Source of the DNA: Gemmatimonadota bacterium
GTDB taxonomy: Bacteria > Gemmatimonadota > Gemmatimonadetes > Gemmatimonadales > Gemmatimonadaceae
Reading direction: 5' to 3'
DNA length: 64,000 nt
NCBI GenBank assembly: GCA_021298395.1
Contig: JAJTFH010000007.1
Span: forward strand, 31,980-95,979
The translations under genes and the position numbers were made by a program. The notes below the pieces were generated by a model. It did not search any database and was not told the origin of the DNA. It saw only the letters and a program-made list of their open reading frames with translations. This document shows, one piece after another, positions 52,885 to 64,000 of the stretch; position 1 is the stretch's first letter; each line of letters starts with the position of its first letter.

Positions 52885-54009
52885 TCACCGCATCGCGTCT
52901 CGCATCCGTTTGCGCTGCCGGCGGGAGAGCACCGGTTGGACGACCGCCGGCGCCGCATCGACGTCGTCATAGACCCGCGCGATGAGGACGCGCCGAACGA
53001 GAACCATCACCACCGCGAGGGTCGGCACCGCGACGAGTAGCCCGAACGGCCCAAGGAGTCGACCGCAGATCAACACACTCATGATCGTGAGGACCGGCGG
53101 GAGGTCGACGCGACGGTGCATGATCACCGGGATGACGAACTGATTCTCGATGACGTGGATCACCGTCCCCAAGAGGATCACGAGGAGCGCCTGCACCCCA
53201 CCCCCCTCGCTCGGCAGGACGAAGAGCGCGGGGAGGAGGGTGGAGACGAAGGTCCCGAAGAAGGGGACGACGGCGACGAGCCCGGTGAAGATCCCGAAGG
53301 CGAGCCAATAGGGGACATCGAGGAGCCAGAGCCCGATGGCGGTGAGCGCCGCGAGCGTGGTCATCGCGATGAGCTGCGCGATGGTCCAGGCGCGCAGCGT
53401 GTCGGCGAGGGCATCGAGCACGTCCGTCGCCGCCGCCCGATGGCGTGGCGGGGTGATGGCGAGGAGGAACTCGCGGTAGCGCTGCGGGGCGAGCGCGAGA
53501 TAGATCGCCATCACGAGGACGGCGACGAGATTGACGACGAGGTGCAGGGTATCGAAGAGGCGCGGGACGATCCCGGTGACGAGCTTCTCCGCCTCCTCGA
53601 GTGCGACGGTGAAGATGCGATGCTCCCCCGCGACGAAGACATCCGCCATCCCGGGGATCCGGTACAGGAGCCGCTCGAGCCCCTGCTCCCAGGCGGGGAC
53701 GAGGGTAGGCAGCGCGGCGCCGATCTGCCGCGTCTGATCGATCACCGGGGGGATCAGGAGCGCACCCACCCCGACGAGCGCCCCGAGCGAGAGGACGAGG
53801 GCGACGAGGAAGGCGGGCACCCGCGGCGACCGGGTCCACGCGACCAGGTGGTCGGTGACCGAGGAGAGGTAGACCGAGATCAGGACCGCGAGGAAGAGGA
53901 GCAGGAGGAGATCGGCCACCGACCCCGCCAACCAGAGCAGGAGGACGGTGACGAGGATCGCGGTGAATCCGGGGAGGACCCAGACCTTTCGAGTGAGCGC
54001 GTCGTTCAT
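52885..54009 (-). CDS. AI-2E/PerM-family membrane protein
   Basis: 374 residues with about eight hydrophobic segments. The order of features is typical of the AI-2E transporter (UPF0118/PerM) family: paired N-terminal helices, a central soluble segment (DQTRQIGAALPTLVPAWEQGLERLLYRIPGMADVF), then PYWLAFGIFTGLVAVVPFFGTFVSTLLPAL and ENQFVIPVIMHRRVDLPPVLTIMSVLICGRLLGPFGLLVAVP, which hold the family signature. Some members export autoinducer-2 or act as Na+/H+ antiporters, but the substrate here is unknown. The cytoplasmic C-terminus is basic (RRQRKRMRDAMR). It follows sdaAA after 34 bp. Confidence 0.9.
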   Translation of the reverse strand: MNDALTRKVWVLPGFTAILVTVLLLWLAGSVADLLLLLFLAVLISVYLSSVTDHLVAWTRSPRVPAFLVALVLSLGALVGVGALLIPPVIDQTRQIGAALPTLVPAWEQGLERLLYRIPGMADVFVAGEHRIFTVALEEAEKLVTGIVPRLFDTLHLVVNLVAVLVMAIYLALAPQRYREFLLAITPPRHRAAATDVLDALADTLRAWTIAQLIAMTTLAALTAIGLWLLDVPYWLAFGIFTGLVAVVPFFGTFVSTLLPALFVLPSEGGGVQALLVILLGTVIHVIENQFVIPVIMHRRVDLPPVLTIMSVLICGRLLGPFGLLVAVPTLAVVMVLVRRVLIARVYDDVDAAPAVVQPVLSRRQRKRMRDAMR

Positions 54010-54043
54010 CGGGAGCGAAGGGGGAGGGTCGCGTGCGCGTGCG

Positions 54044-54922
54044 TCAGGCGCGCTTGATCTGGGTCAGCCGTTCCTTGGCGAGACGGCGACCGGTGGGCGT
54101 GGCGGCGAGCCCCCCACCGGCGGTCTCCCGATAGCGGACATCCATCTCACGTCCGATCTCGCCCATGGTGTCGATGACCTCATCAGCGGGGATGGCGAAG
54201 GTGATGCCGGCGATCGCCATCTCGACGGCGGCGAGGGCGATCGCGGCCCCCGTCGCATTGCGGAACACACAGGGGAGTTCGACGAGCCCACCGAGGGGAT
54301 CGCAGACGAGCCCCAAGGTCCCCTGCTGCGCGAGGGCGACGGCGTGACCGACCTGCGCCGGGGTGCCGCCGAGCAGCTGGGTCGCGGCCCCGGCCGCCAT
54401 CCCCGCGGCCGCGCCGGTCTCGGCCTGGCATCCCCCCTCGGCACCCGAGAGCGAGGCCCGCTGCGCGACGACGGCGCCGATCAGGCCTGCCGTCGCGAGG
54501 GCATCGACCATCGCGTGGTCGGAGAACTGCTGTTTGGAGGCGAGCCCCAGGAGCACGCCGGGGAGGACCCCCGCCCCACCGGCGGTGGGCGCGGCGACGA
54601 TGATCCCCATCGCCGCATTCACCTCCTGCACCGCGATCGCGCGCATGAGCACCTCGCGGAAGACGGTGCCAGCGAGCGGCCCCTCGGGACCCGTGCGCAG
54701 CTTGGCGGCATCCCCACCCACGAGGCCGGAGTTCGACCGCAGGTCGCCGGTGAGCCCCTGCTCCACCGCCCCGCGCATCACGTGCAGCGCGCGGAGGAGC
54801 GCCTCGCGGATCTCCGCCACCGGACGCCCCTGATCGCGCGCCTCGATGTCCAGCGCCGCGGTGGCGAGGGAGACCCCGCGCGCCTCGGCGTCGGCGATCG
54901 CGTCGTGCAGACTGTGATACAT
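54044..54922 (-). CDS. sdaAA: L-serine dehydratase, iron-sulfur type, alpha subunit
   Basis: 292 residues from the ATG at 54922 (MYHSLHDAIADAEARGVSLATAALDI). The beta subunit is encoded by the adjoining upstream gene, whose TGA overlaps this ATG by one base. The enzyme deaminates L-serine to pyruvate with a [4Fe-4S] cluster. Family regions include the likely Gly-rich loop PTAGGAGVLPGVLLGLASK, GAEGGCQAETGAAAGMAAGA and LVCDPLGGLVELPC, which carry the probable cluster Cys. A two-subunit form is typical of Firmicutes and many other phyla. Confidence 0.95.
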   Translation of the reverse strand: MYHSLHDAIADAEARGVSLATAALDIEARDQGRPVAEIREALLRALHVMRGAVEQGLTGDLRSNSGLVGGDAAKLRTGPEGPLAGTVFREVLMRAIAVQEVNAAMGIIVAAPTAGGAGVLPGVLLGLASKQQFSDHAMVDALATAGLIGAVVAQRASLSGAEGGCQAETGAAAGMAAGAATQLLGGTPAQVGHAVALAQQGTLGLVCDPLGGLVELPCVFRNATGAAIALAAVEMAIAGITFAIPADEVIDTMGEIGREMDVRYRETAGGGLAATPTGRRLAKERLTQIKRA

Positions 54923-55596
54923 CAGCCGCCCACCTTCTCGATCCGGTGTGTCCACCGCACCCAGGGGAGCGCTTTCAGCGCGGCTCCCACCTCGTCCGTC
55001 GGACGGTCGTCGACCTCGATCACCATGAAGGCGTCGCCGCCGCGGTGTTTCCGTGAGAGCCGGAGCGTCGCGATGTTCACATCGGCTTCGCTCAGGATCC
55101 CCGCGATCCTCGCGATCGATCCCTTCACATCCTCCGCGACCATCACGATGGTGTGATGCGACCCATCGACCTCCACCGGATAGCCATCGATCTCGGAGAC
55201 CCTGATGCGGCCGGCGCCGAGCGAGGCGCCGAGCATCACATGATGGCGATGGGCCCGATGGACGGTGATACGGACCGTGTTGGGATGAACCTCAGGCTCC
55301 TCGCCGAGCGTCGTCTTCTCGAAGCGATAGTCGAGCCCTTCCTTCTCCATGATCTGCAACGCCTCGCGGAGCCGCTCGTCGTCTGGGCGAAAGCCGAGGA
55401 GCCCACCGACGATCGCCTTGTCGGTGCCATGGCCTTCACCGGTCCGCGCGAAGGAGCCATGCAGCTCGATGAGGGCCCGCTCGGGGGTGCCCGCGACGAG
55501 ATCGTGCGCGATGAGTCCCAGCCGGCATGCTCCCGCCGTGTGGCTCGAGGAGGGGCCCACCATCACCGGGCCGATGATGTCGAGGAGGGAGACCAT
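54922..55596 (-). CDS. sdaAB: L-serine dehydratase, iron-sulfur type, beta subunit
   Basis: 224 residues. The N-terminal part has DIIGPVMVGPSSSHTAGACRLGLIA, the serine dehydratase beta signature, and HGSFARTGEGHGTDKAIVGGLLGF. The C-terminal ~75 residues form an ACT domain (HTIVMVAEDVKGSIARIAGILSEADVNIATLRLSRKHRGGDAFMVIEVD), which in this family binds serine for allosteric activation. It pairs with sdaAA and follows uvrA by 9 bp. Confidence 0.95.
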   Translation of the reverse strand: MVSLLDIIGPVMVGPSSSHTAGACRLGLIAHDLVAGTPERALIELHGSFARTGEGHGTDKAIVGGLLGFRPDDERLREALQIMEKEGLDYRFEKTTLGEEPEVHPNTVRITVHRAHRHHVMLGASLGAGRIRVSEIDGYPVEVDGSHHTIVMVAEDVKGSIARIAGILSEADVNIATLRLSRKHRGGDAFMVIEVDDRPTDEVGAALKALPWVRWTHRIEKVGG

Positions 55597-55605
55597 ATCG
55601 GGAAG

Positions 55606-58419
<2,814 letters not shown>

Positions 58420-58523
58420 AGTCGTGCAAGTTCGAGGGGGCGGCGGGTGAATGGAAGGGAGGCCGGTCGGCTAGATTGCCCGGAGGGGGTGGCTCGTGGC
58501 CGCCTCCAGCGCAGGCCTCGGAC

Positions 58524-59273
58524 ATGACCGACCATCCCTCTCCCTCCTCCCTGCGATCCTCGGACCCGGCGCAGCTCCTCCTCGGGGCGGCGGAGGGGGT
58601 CCCCCTCGTCCCGGTCGAGGCGTACGGTCCGGACGCGACCCCGATGATGACCGCCATACGCGAGCCTCCCGTCTGCGGGGAGTGGTCCTATGACGATCGC
58701 GAGCTCGAGGAGCCCGGAGGCACGGTCCTGACGGCGGTGATGCGGCCCACCGAGACACCATCCAAGTCGGTCGCGCGAGCACCGGCCGCGGCACCCGCCC
58801 CGGCACCCGCCCCGGCACCCGCCCCGGCACCCGCCCCGGCACCCGTTACTCCGGAATCGGATCCCTGCCGCCTCGCCTGCGCGCGCATCGAGACCCTCGC
58901 GATCGCGCTACGGTACGAGGAGGCGGCGACGGCGCTCCGGGAGGCGGCCCAGCTCCGTCCCTTCGCCCCGGAGATCGCCCTGCACACCGGGATCCTGGCC
59001 TGCCGCCGCGCTCGGTGGAAGGACGCGGTCGCCCCGCTGCGCAGCGCGGTCGCGAGCCTCCCGGAGCATCCCGGTGCGCACTACCACCTCGGGGAGGCAC
59101 TGAACAAGTGCGATGACCTCGCGGGCGCCCTGACCGCCTACCTCCGCGCCGTCGAGCTCGACCCGACCATGTGGCGCGCGCTCAAGGGGGTGGGGATCGC
59201 CTACGATCGCCTCGGCAAACCCGAGCAGGCCGCGCCGTACTATCGGCGCGCTCGGGACGCGCAGCGCGCATGA
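58524..59273 (+). CDS. TPR-repeat protein with Ala-Pro minisatellite linker
   Basis: About 249 residues from the ATG at 58524 (MTDHPSPSSLRSSDPAQ); the track starts 16 codons earlier at a TTG. The N-terminal half is disordered and Pro/Ser-rich, with a (PA)n linker encoded by a 12-bp tandem repeat (58789-58845). The C-terminal half consists of about three to four TPR-like repeats (YEEAATALREAAQLRPFAPEIALHTG; WKDAVAPLRSAVASLPEHPGAHYHLGEALNK; LAGALTAYLRAVELDPTMWRALKGVGIAYDRLGK), which bind other proteins. No export signal is seen. The stop overlaps the next gene by 4 bp. It heads a five-gene operon. Confidence 0.85.
   Translation: MTDHPSPSSLRSSDPAQLLLGAAEGVPLVPVEAYGPDATPMMTAIREPPVCGEWSYDDRELEEPGGTVLTAVMRPTETPSKSVARAPAAAPAPAPAPAPAPAPAPAPVTPESDPCRLACARIETLAIALRYEEAATALREAAQLRPFAPEIALHTGILACRRARWKDAVAPLRSAVASLPEHPGAHYHLGEALNKCDDLAGALTAYLRAVELDPTMWRALKGVGIAYDRLGKPEQAAPYYRRARDAQRA
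58789..58845. repeat. 12-bp tandem repeat (CGGCACCCGCCC) x ~4.7
   Basis: Perfect copies of CGGCACCCGCCC inside the TPR gene encode alternating Ala-Pro. A multiple of 3, so copy-number change would keep the frame and only vary linker length. Confidence 0.9.
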
Positions 59274-60832
59274 CGGCCCGCGGACGCCGACGCACCCTCG
59301 TCGCGTGGCTCCTGCTTGGCGCCTGGGGACTCGGGATCGCACTGGTGGTGCAGCGGAGCTACTTCCGCGAGCGGAGCGCGGTGCTCGCCGAGGCCGCGCT
59401 CCGGCTGGGACCGAGCACGACCTACTTCCTGGTCGAACAGGGGGGACGCCAGATCGGGTACGCCTCCACGCAGATCGATACCACGGCGACCGGGTTCCAG
59501 GTGACCGATCAACTCACCGCGGAGCTCACCGTCGCGGGCCAGACGGTCCCGGCGAGCGCGCGCGCCGTGCTCACCCTGTCGCGAGGGTTCGCGCTCCGGA
59601 CCTTCGATGTGGCGATGGAATCGCCAGCCGCCCCGCTCCGCGCGCGTGGGATGACGGAGGGCGACAGCGCGGTGCGTCTCGTCCTCGAGGTCCCCGGGCA
59701 ACCCGCGGACAGCCAGCGGATCGCGGTCGCGGGGCCGATCCTCCTGCCCGCGGTCATCCCCGCGGCCGCGATGTTGGTGCGCGCCCCGAAGGTGGGGCGC
59801 CGCATCGCCCTCGCCAGCCTCGATCCGACGACGATGACGCCGAGCACGATCGAGCTCCGGATCGCCGCCGAATCACTCTTCACCGTGGTGGACAGCGCGG
59901 CGTTCGATTCCACGGCGCAGGCCTTCGTGGCGGCCCGCACCGATACGGTGCGCGGATGGCGTCTCGTCCCGACGAGCGGGGCGGGTTTCAGCGGGTGGGT
60001 CGATGCGAAGGGTCGCGTGATCGAGGCGACCCAGCCTGGGGGGATCACGCTCAAGCGCACCGCGTTCGAGCTCTCGTTCATGAACTGGACCGCGCGATCC
60101 CGCATGGCGCGCACGCGGGTGACGGTGCCCCCCACCGACCTGATCGAACTCACGGCGATCGCGTCGGGGGTGGCGCTGGATCCCGAGGGACCCCCGACGC
60201 TACGCCTGCGCTTCCTCGGCGCCGATCCGACCGGGCTGGACCTCGCTGGGGGACGTCAGTCGCTGCGCGGTGACACCGTCGAGATCCGACGTGAGCGGGG
60301 CGAGGCGCTGACGGCCCCGTGGACCCTCGCCGCCCCTCCCGCGGACTTCCGGCGCACCTTTGCGCGCGAACTCGCCGCCGAGCCGTTGTTGCAGACGGGT
60401 GACCCGGCGATCGTCGCGCTCGCCCTGCGTCTGGCAGGGAGCTCACGGGACCCCGCGACCGTCGCGGCGCGCATCACCCGCTGGGTACACGACTCGCTCG
60501 AGAAGGTGGTGACGATCTCGATCCCGAGCGCCACGCAGGTCCTGCGCACCCGTCGCGGCGACTGCAACGAGCACACGCAGCTCTTCACCGCCCTCGCCCG
60601 CGCGGCGGGGATCCCGACGCGCATCGCCACCGGACTCGCGTTCGTGAACGGCCGCTTCTACTACCACGCCTGGCCGGAGATCTGGCTGCGCGACTGGGTC
60701 GCGGTCGATCCCACCTTCGGGCAGTTCCCCGCCGATGCCGCGCATCTGCGTGTGATCACCGGGGGGCTGACCCGCCAGACCGAGCTCCTCCGCCTCATGG
60801 GTACCCTGCGACTCGAGGTCCTGACCCGCTGA
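59270..60832 (+). CDS. Membrane-anchored transglutaminase-like protein
   Basis: 520 residues from the ATG at 59270, which overlaps the TPR stop by 4 bp. An N-terminal hydrophobic segment (TLVAWLLLGAWGLGIALVVQ) predicts a membrane anchor, and the rest is probably outside the membrane. The C-terminal ~130 residues form a transglutaminase-like domain with a clear catalytic triad: Cys in RRGDCNEHTQLF, His in FYYHAWPEIW, Asp in VAVDPTFG. The middle region is beta-rich and has no recognised domain. Such proteins may act as cysteine proteases or cross-linkers. Gene order suggests a link to the ABC transporter that follows. Confidence 0.88.
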   Translation: MTARGRRRTLVAWLLLGAWGLGIALVVQRSYFRERSAVLAEAALRLGPSTTYFLVEQGGRQIGYASTQIDTTATGFQVTDQLTAELTVAGQTVPASARAVLTLSRGFALRTFDVAMESPAAPLRARGMTEGDSAVRLVLEVPGQPADSQRIAVAGPILLPAVIPAAAMLVRAPKVGRRIALASLDPTTMTPSTIELRIAAESLFTVVDSAAFDSTAQAFVAARTDTVRGWRLVPTSGAGFSGWVDAKGRVIEATQPGGITLKRTAFELSFMNWTARSRMARTRVTVPPTDLIELTAIASGVALDPEGPPTLRLRFLGADPTGLDLAGGRQSLRGDTVEIRRERGEALTAPWTLAAPPADFRRTFARELAAEPLLQTGDPAIVALALRLAGSSRDPATVAARITRWVHDSLEKVVTISIPSATQVLRTRRGDCNEHTQLFTALARAAGIPTRIATGLAFVNGRFYYHAWPEIWLRDWVAVDPTFGQFPADAAHLRVITGGLTRQTELLRLMGTLRLEVLTR

Positions 60833-61590
60833 TGATCGAACTCCGTCAACTCACCAAACGCTACGGCACCTTCACCGCCGTGGATCGCATCGATCTCACG
60901 GTCGGCTCGGGGGAGCTCTTCGGCTTCCTTGGGCCCAATGGGGCGGGCAAGACGACGACGCTGCGGATGATCGCGGGGATCCTCCGACCCACGAGCGGTT
61001 CGATCCGCATCGCCGGGGTCGATCTCCTCCAAGACCCCGTGGCCGCGAAGGCGAAGCTCGGCTTCATCCCCGATCGCCCCTTCATCTACGAGAAGCTGAC
61101 CGGAGCGGAGTTCCTCCGATTCGTAGCCGGGTTGTACGACCAGGCGGGGCCCGAGGTCGAGCACCGCGCCCGCGAACTGCTGAGTCTCTTCGATCTCGAG
61201 GAGTGGCGCGACGAACTCGTGGAGAGCTATTCGCACGGGATGCGCCAGAAGCTCATCATCTCGAGCGCCTTCGTGCATCGGCCGGCGGTGATCGTCGTGG
61301 ATGAGCCGATGGTGGGACTCGACCCGAAGGCGGCGCGCATCCTCAAGGACCTCTTTCGCGAATACACGCGGCGCGGGCACACGATCATCTTCTCGACCCA
61401 TACGCTCGAGGTGGCGGAGTCGCTCTGCGATCGCGTGGCGATCATCGCGCAGGGGACGATCCGCGCGGCGGGGACGATGGCGGAGCTCCGCCGGGACTTG
61501 GCCGAAGGGGAGGAGGGACTGGAACGGATCTTCCTGCGCCTGACCGGGGAGAATGCCGCGCGGAACCTCGTCGACGTGCTCGATGCCTGA
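60832..61590 (+). CDS. ABC transporter ATP-binding protein
   Basis: A 252-residue ABC ATPase. Walker A GPNGAGKTTT, signature-like YSHGMRQKL, Walker B VIVVDEPMVGLD, and the switch His in IFSTHTLEVAE. The sequence resembles ATPases of ABC-2/exporter type. Start overlaps the previous stop by one base, and its end overlaps the permease start by 8 bp, so a complex with the next gene product is expected. Confidence 0.95.
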   Translation: MIELRQLTKRYGTFTAVDRIDLTVGSGELFGFLGPNGAGKTTTLRMIAGILRPTSGSIRIAGVDLLQDPVAAKAKLGFIPDRPFIYEKLTGAEFLRFVAGLYDQAGPEVEHRARELLSLFDLEEWRDELVESYSHGMRQKLIISSAFVHRPAVIVVDEPMVGLDPKAARILKDLFREYTRRGHTIIFSTHTLEVAESLCDRVAIIAQGTIRAAGTMAELRRDLAEGEEGLERIFLRLTGENAARNLVDVLDA

Positions 61591-63313
61591 CCTGATGGCG
61601 CGCGCGCCAGAGCCGATGCAGGAGCGGTTGCCCGATCCCCCGCTTCTGCATCTCCTCCTCCCCAAGTGGCTCACGGCGCGCGCGCGCGCGACGGCGCAGT
61701 CCCGGGGGAAGGGAGCGCGAGTCGCCATCTTGGCCGTGACCGGCCTCCTCTTCTGGGCCTTCATCTTCGGGGTCCTCGCGCGGTTGCTGACCTACTTCCG
61801 TGGGGTGCAGGAGATCGGGGAGCTCATGGCGGGGAAGCTGCTGGGGCTCGTGCTCCTCGGCTTCACCTCGCTCCTCCTCCTCTCGAGCGTGATCACGGCG
61901 CTGTCCAGTTTCTTCCTCGCGCGCGATCTCGACACGTTGGTCGCGGCGCCCGTCGACTGGCTTCGCCTCTATGGGGCGAAGCTCCTTGAGACCTTCGTCG
62001 CGTCGAGTTGGATGGTGCTCCTCGTCTCGGTCCCACTCTTCATGGCCTACGGGCTCGTCTACGATGGCGGATTCCGCTTCCCGTTGATCGTGGTGGCGAC
62101 GATGCTCCCCCTCATCACGATCCCCGTCACGGTGGGGACCGCGGTGACGTTGATCCTCGTGAACGTCTTCCCCGCCCGTCGCACCCGAGACATCCTCTCG
62201 GTGATCGCGGTGCTCGCCGCGGGGGGACTCGTCCTGCTGTTCCGCCTGCTGCGTCCCGAACAGCTCGCGCGCCCCGAAGGGTTCCGTGACCTCGTGGAGT
62301 TCATCTCCCTCCTACGGACCCCCACCTCCCCCTTCCTGCCGAGCGAGTGGGCCCAGCAGATGGTGATGGGGGCGCTGACCGACGAGGTCCCCTGGCTCTC
62401 CCTCTATCTGCTCTGGAGCACGATGGGGGGCGTCCTCGTGCTCGGCGCGCTGCTGCACCGGCGAGGTTATCTCGCGGGGTTCAGTCGGGCGCAGGAGAGT
62501 GCGCATCGGCAGGTCGCGGAGCGGGGCTCGCTCACCCGCCTCCTGCATCGCGTGCTCGCCCCGCTGGGGGTGCTCCGTCGCGAGCTGCTACTCAAGGAGA
62601 TCCGCGTCTTCTTCCGCGATACCACGCAGTGGTCGCAGCTGATCCTGCTCGGCGTGCTCGTGGTGGTCTACGTCTACAACATCAAGTTCCTCCCGCTCAC
62701 GGGACCGGGGATCACCTTCTTCCTGGTGAACATCGTTCCCTTCCTGAACCTCGCGCTCGCCGGGTTCGTGCTCGCCTCGATCGCGGCGCGCTTCATCTTC
62801 CCGGCGGTCTCACTGGAGGGACGTACCCTCTGGTTGCTCCGCTCGAGCCCGATGCGCGTACGCGATCTGCTCTGGGCGAAGTACTGGGTGGGGACGGTGC
62901 CCTTGCTCGTCCTCGCCCTCGGCATCGTGGGGGTGACCAATCACCTGCTGCAGGTGAGCTCGTTCATGGTGATCGTCTCGCTGGGGACGATCACCCTGCT
63001 CACGGTGGCCCTCGCGGCGATGGCGATCGGGTTCGGGACACTCTTCCCGCAGTTCGAGACGGAGAATGCGGCGCAGATCCCGACGAGCTTCGGTGGCCTG
63101 CTCTACATGATGGCCTCGATCGGGGTGATCGCCGGCGTGATCATCCTGGAGGCGCGCCCCGTCTACAGCTATCTCTCGGCGCAGGCGTTCGGGACGACGG
63201 CCGATCCCACCGAGATGGTCCTAGGGTTCGGGGCAGCAGCGGTGCTATGCCTCGTCGTCACCTTCGTCCCGATCCGTATCGCTCTCACCCGGCTGGAGGC
63301 CGTCGAACGATGA
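61583..63313 (+). CDS. ABC transporter permease (ABC-exporter type)
   Basis: 576 residues from the ATG at 61583 (MPDLMARAPEPMQERLPD); a start four codons later is also possible. About 12 hydrophobic segments in two groups of six, joined by a charged loop (RAQESAHRQVAERGSLTRLLHR). A conserved-looking loop FLARDLDTLVAAPVDWLRLYGAKLLE follows TM2-3 and LEGRTLWLLRSSPMRVRDLLWAKYW is its counterpart in the second half, indicating an internal duplication. Substrate unknown. Pairs with the preceding ATPase and overlaps the GNAT gene by 4 bp. Confidence 0.88.
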   Translation: MPDLMARAPEPMQERLPDPPLLHLLLPKWLTARARATAQSRGKGARVAILAVTGLLFWAFIFGVLARLLTYFRGVQEIGELMAGKLLGLVLLGFTSLLLLSSVITALSSFFLARDLDTLVAAPVDWLRLYGAKLLETFVASSWMVLLVSVPLFMAYGLVYDGGFRFPLIVVATMLPLITIPVTVGTAVTLILVNVFPARRTRDILSVIAVLAAGGLVLLFRLLRPEQLARPEGFRDLVEFISLLRTPTSPFLPSEWAQQMVMGALTDEVPWLSLYLLWSTMGGVLVLGALLHRRGYLAGFSRAQESAHRQVAERGSLTRLLHRVLAPLGVLRRELLLKEIRVFFRDTTQWSQLILLGVLVVVYVYNIKFLPLTGPGITFFLVNIVPFLNLALAGFVLASIAARFIFPAVSLEGRTLWLLRSSPMRVRDLLWAKYWVGTVPLLVLALGIVGVTNHLLQVSSFMVIVSLGTITLLTVALAAMAIGFGTLFPQFETENAAQIPTSFGGLLYMMASIGVIAGVIILEARPVYSYLSAQAFGTTADPTEMVLGFGAAAVLCLVVTFVPIRIALTRLEAVER

Positions 63314-63780
63314 CCCTGCGCATCACGCGCGCCAACGAGACGGACATCCCCGCGCTGCTCTCGCTCAACAACCGCTATGCAGCGGCGGGGCTCACCCTGG
63401 TGCGTTCGCCGGAGTTCGCCGCGAACCATCTCGCCGACTATCGCGTGCTCCGCGACGCGAACGGCGGGGTGATCGGCTGCGTGGCGCTCGACGAGTACAG
63501 CCCGAGCATCGCCGAGCTGATCTCGCTCGCCGTGGACCCCGACGCGCAAGGGGTGGGCCATGGGCGGACGTTGATCGCCGCCGCGGTGGAGCTGGCGAAG
63601 AGCCGCGGCTATCGCGAGCTCTTCGCGGTCTCGTTCTCCGATGAGCTCTTCTTGGCCGCCGGGTTCGAGCGGGTGCCCCTCCCGACCTATCCGGAGAAGA
63701 TCACCCGCTATCAGCAGGTGGACCGGACGGAGATCGAGGTCGGCGAGAAGCACTGCTTCGCGGTTCGCTTGACCGCATAG
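63310..63780 (+). CDS. GNAT-family N-acetyltransferase
   Basis: 156 residues from the ATG at 63310 (MTLRITRANETDIPALLSLNNRY); in the track it is hidden at the end of a shadow ORF. The acetyl-CoA loop reads VDPDAQGVGHGRTLIAAAVELAKSRGY, close to the Q/RxxGxG/A motif, and LFLAAGFERVPLPTYPEK marks the end of the domain. The acceptor substrate is unknown; the shape is similar to short ArgA-like acetyltransferases. It overlaps the permease stop by 4 bp and closes the operon. Confidence 0.88.
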   Translation: MTLRITRANETDIPALLSLNNRYAAAGLTLVRSPEFAANHLADYRVLRDANGGVIGCVALDEYSPSIAELISLAVDPDAQGVGHGRTLIAAAVELAKSRGYRELFAVSFSDELFLAAGFERVPLPTYPEKITRYQQVDRTEIEVGEKHCFAVRLTA

Positions 63781-63814
63781 CGAACGGCCCGGAGGCGAAC
63801 CCCGGGGCCGTTCG
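63781..63814. terminator. Hairpin between GNAT gene and the convergent partial gene
   Basis: CGAACGGCCC / GGGCCGTTCG, 10-bp stem with a ~14-nt loop, starting directly after the GNAT stop. It is likely a shared terminator for both strands. No T-run is seen. Confidence 0.6.
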
Positions 63815-63837
63815 GTCGAACCCCCTGCGTCGTGCGA

Positions 63838-64000
63838 TCAGACCGGCGGACGGGTCATCCGACGCTCGATGATGACCTCCTGCCCGGGACGGTCGCGACG
63901 GATCTCGACGTCGACCTCCTGGTTACCGCGCGGCATCCCCTGCATGGGCCGCATCTCGATCCGGGGCATCCGCTGACCGTCGCGCGGCCCACGCGACTGC
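63838..64000 (-). CDS. C-terminal part of an unidentified protein
   Basis: Only the last ~53 residues are in the window, read by hand: ...GQRMPRIEMRPMQGMPRGNQEV, then EIRRDRPGQEVIIERRMTRPPV and TGA. The tail is rich in Arg, Met and Pro with no recognisable domain. It converges on the GNAT gene. The product cannot be identified. Confidence 0.6.
   Translation of the reverse strand, partial: QSRGPRDGQRMPRIEMRPMQGMPRGNQEVDVEIRRDRPGQEVIIERRMTRPPV

Noticed and set aside
58789-58845. CRISPR-like repeat array
   Set aside because: Contiguous 12-bp repeats with no spacers, inside a coding frame; a minisatellite that encodes Ala-Pro.

Overview
The window is about 70% GC, coding-dense and almost wholly bacterial housekeeping sequence. 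Protein resemblance (EF-Tu, ribosomal and RNA polymerase proteins), GC content, and promoters resembling the Bacteroidota type (TTG, 18-21 bp, TAnnTTtg) together suggest Gemmatimonadota. This is inference; no 16S gene is present to settle it.

Layout. 1-3.9 kb (minus): partial class IV aminotransferase, M3-like zinc peptidase, glyS and a lipoprotein. 4.0-13.5 kb: three paralogous SARP/AAA (STAND-like) regulators around purA. Two carry one transmembrane helix and a matching ~305-residue C-terminal ectodomain. The third lacks both and has Arg for Lys in Walker A. 13.5-17.7 kb: a DapA/NAL-family aldolase and trpS (minus), suhB and fused ftcD (plus). 17.8-30.5 kb (minus): an almost complete S10-spc ribosomal cluster, rpsJ to secY-adk-map. 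30.6-35.3 kb (minus): the str cluster rpsL-rpsG-fusA-tuf, split by a hairpin and a promoter before fusA. 35.4-37.6 kb (minus): a VTT/DedA-like membrane protein and an NSS transporter with a 42-residue MetS-like small subunit. 37.7-50.5 kb (minus): tRNA Thr-Tyr-Gly-Thr, rpmG-secE-nusG-rplKAJL-rpoBC, in the classical order but with no tufB after the tRNAs. 50.6-58.4 kb (minus): cysS, an orphan ABC ATPase, an AI-2E-family permease, sdaAA/sdaAB and uvrA. 58.5-63.8 kb (plus): a tightly overlapping operon of TPR protein, transglutaminase-like protein, ABC ATPase, ABC permease and GNAT. A partial minus-strand gene closes the window.

How they work together. Most of the window builds ribosomes, RNA polymerase, the Sec translocon and charged tRNAs, with GC-rich hairpins at operon joints that look like terminators or attenuators. 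The most unusual items are: (i) the membrane-anchored SARP-AAA-ectodomain pair, one with three ATTGAC heptamers at exact 11-bp spacing upstream, the geometry of a SARP operator; (ii) an EF-Tu gene that reads in frame but lacks about 26 residues including the G3 motif DCPGH; (iii) low-complexity tails on S5 (Arg-Gly) and L4 (Lys-Ala); and (iv) a recurring Bacteroidota-like promoter motif.
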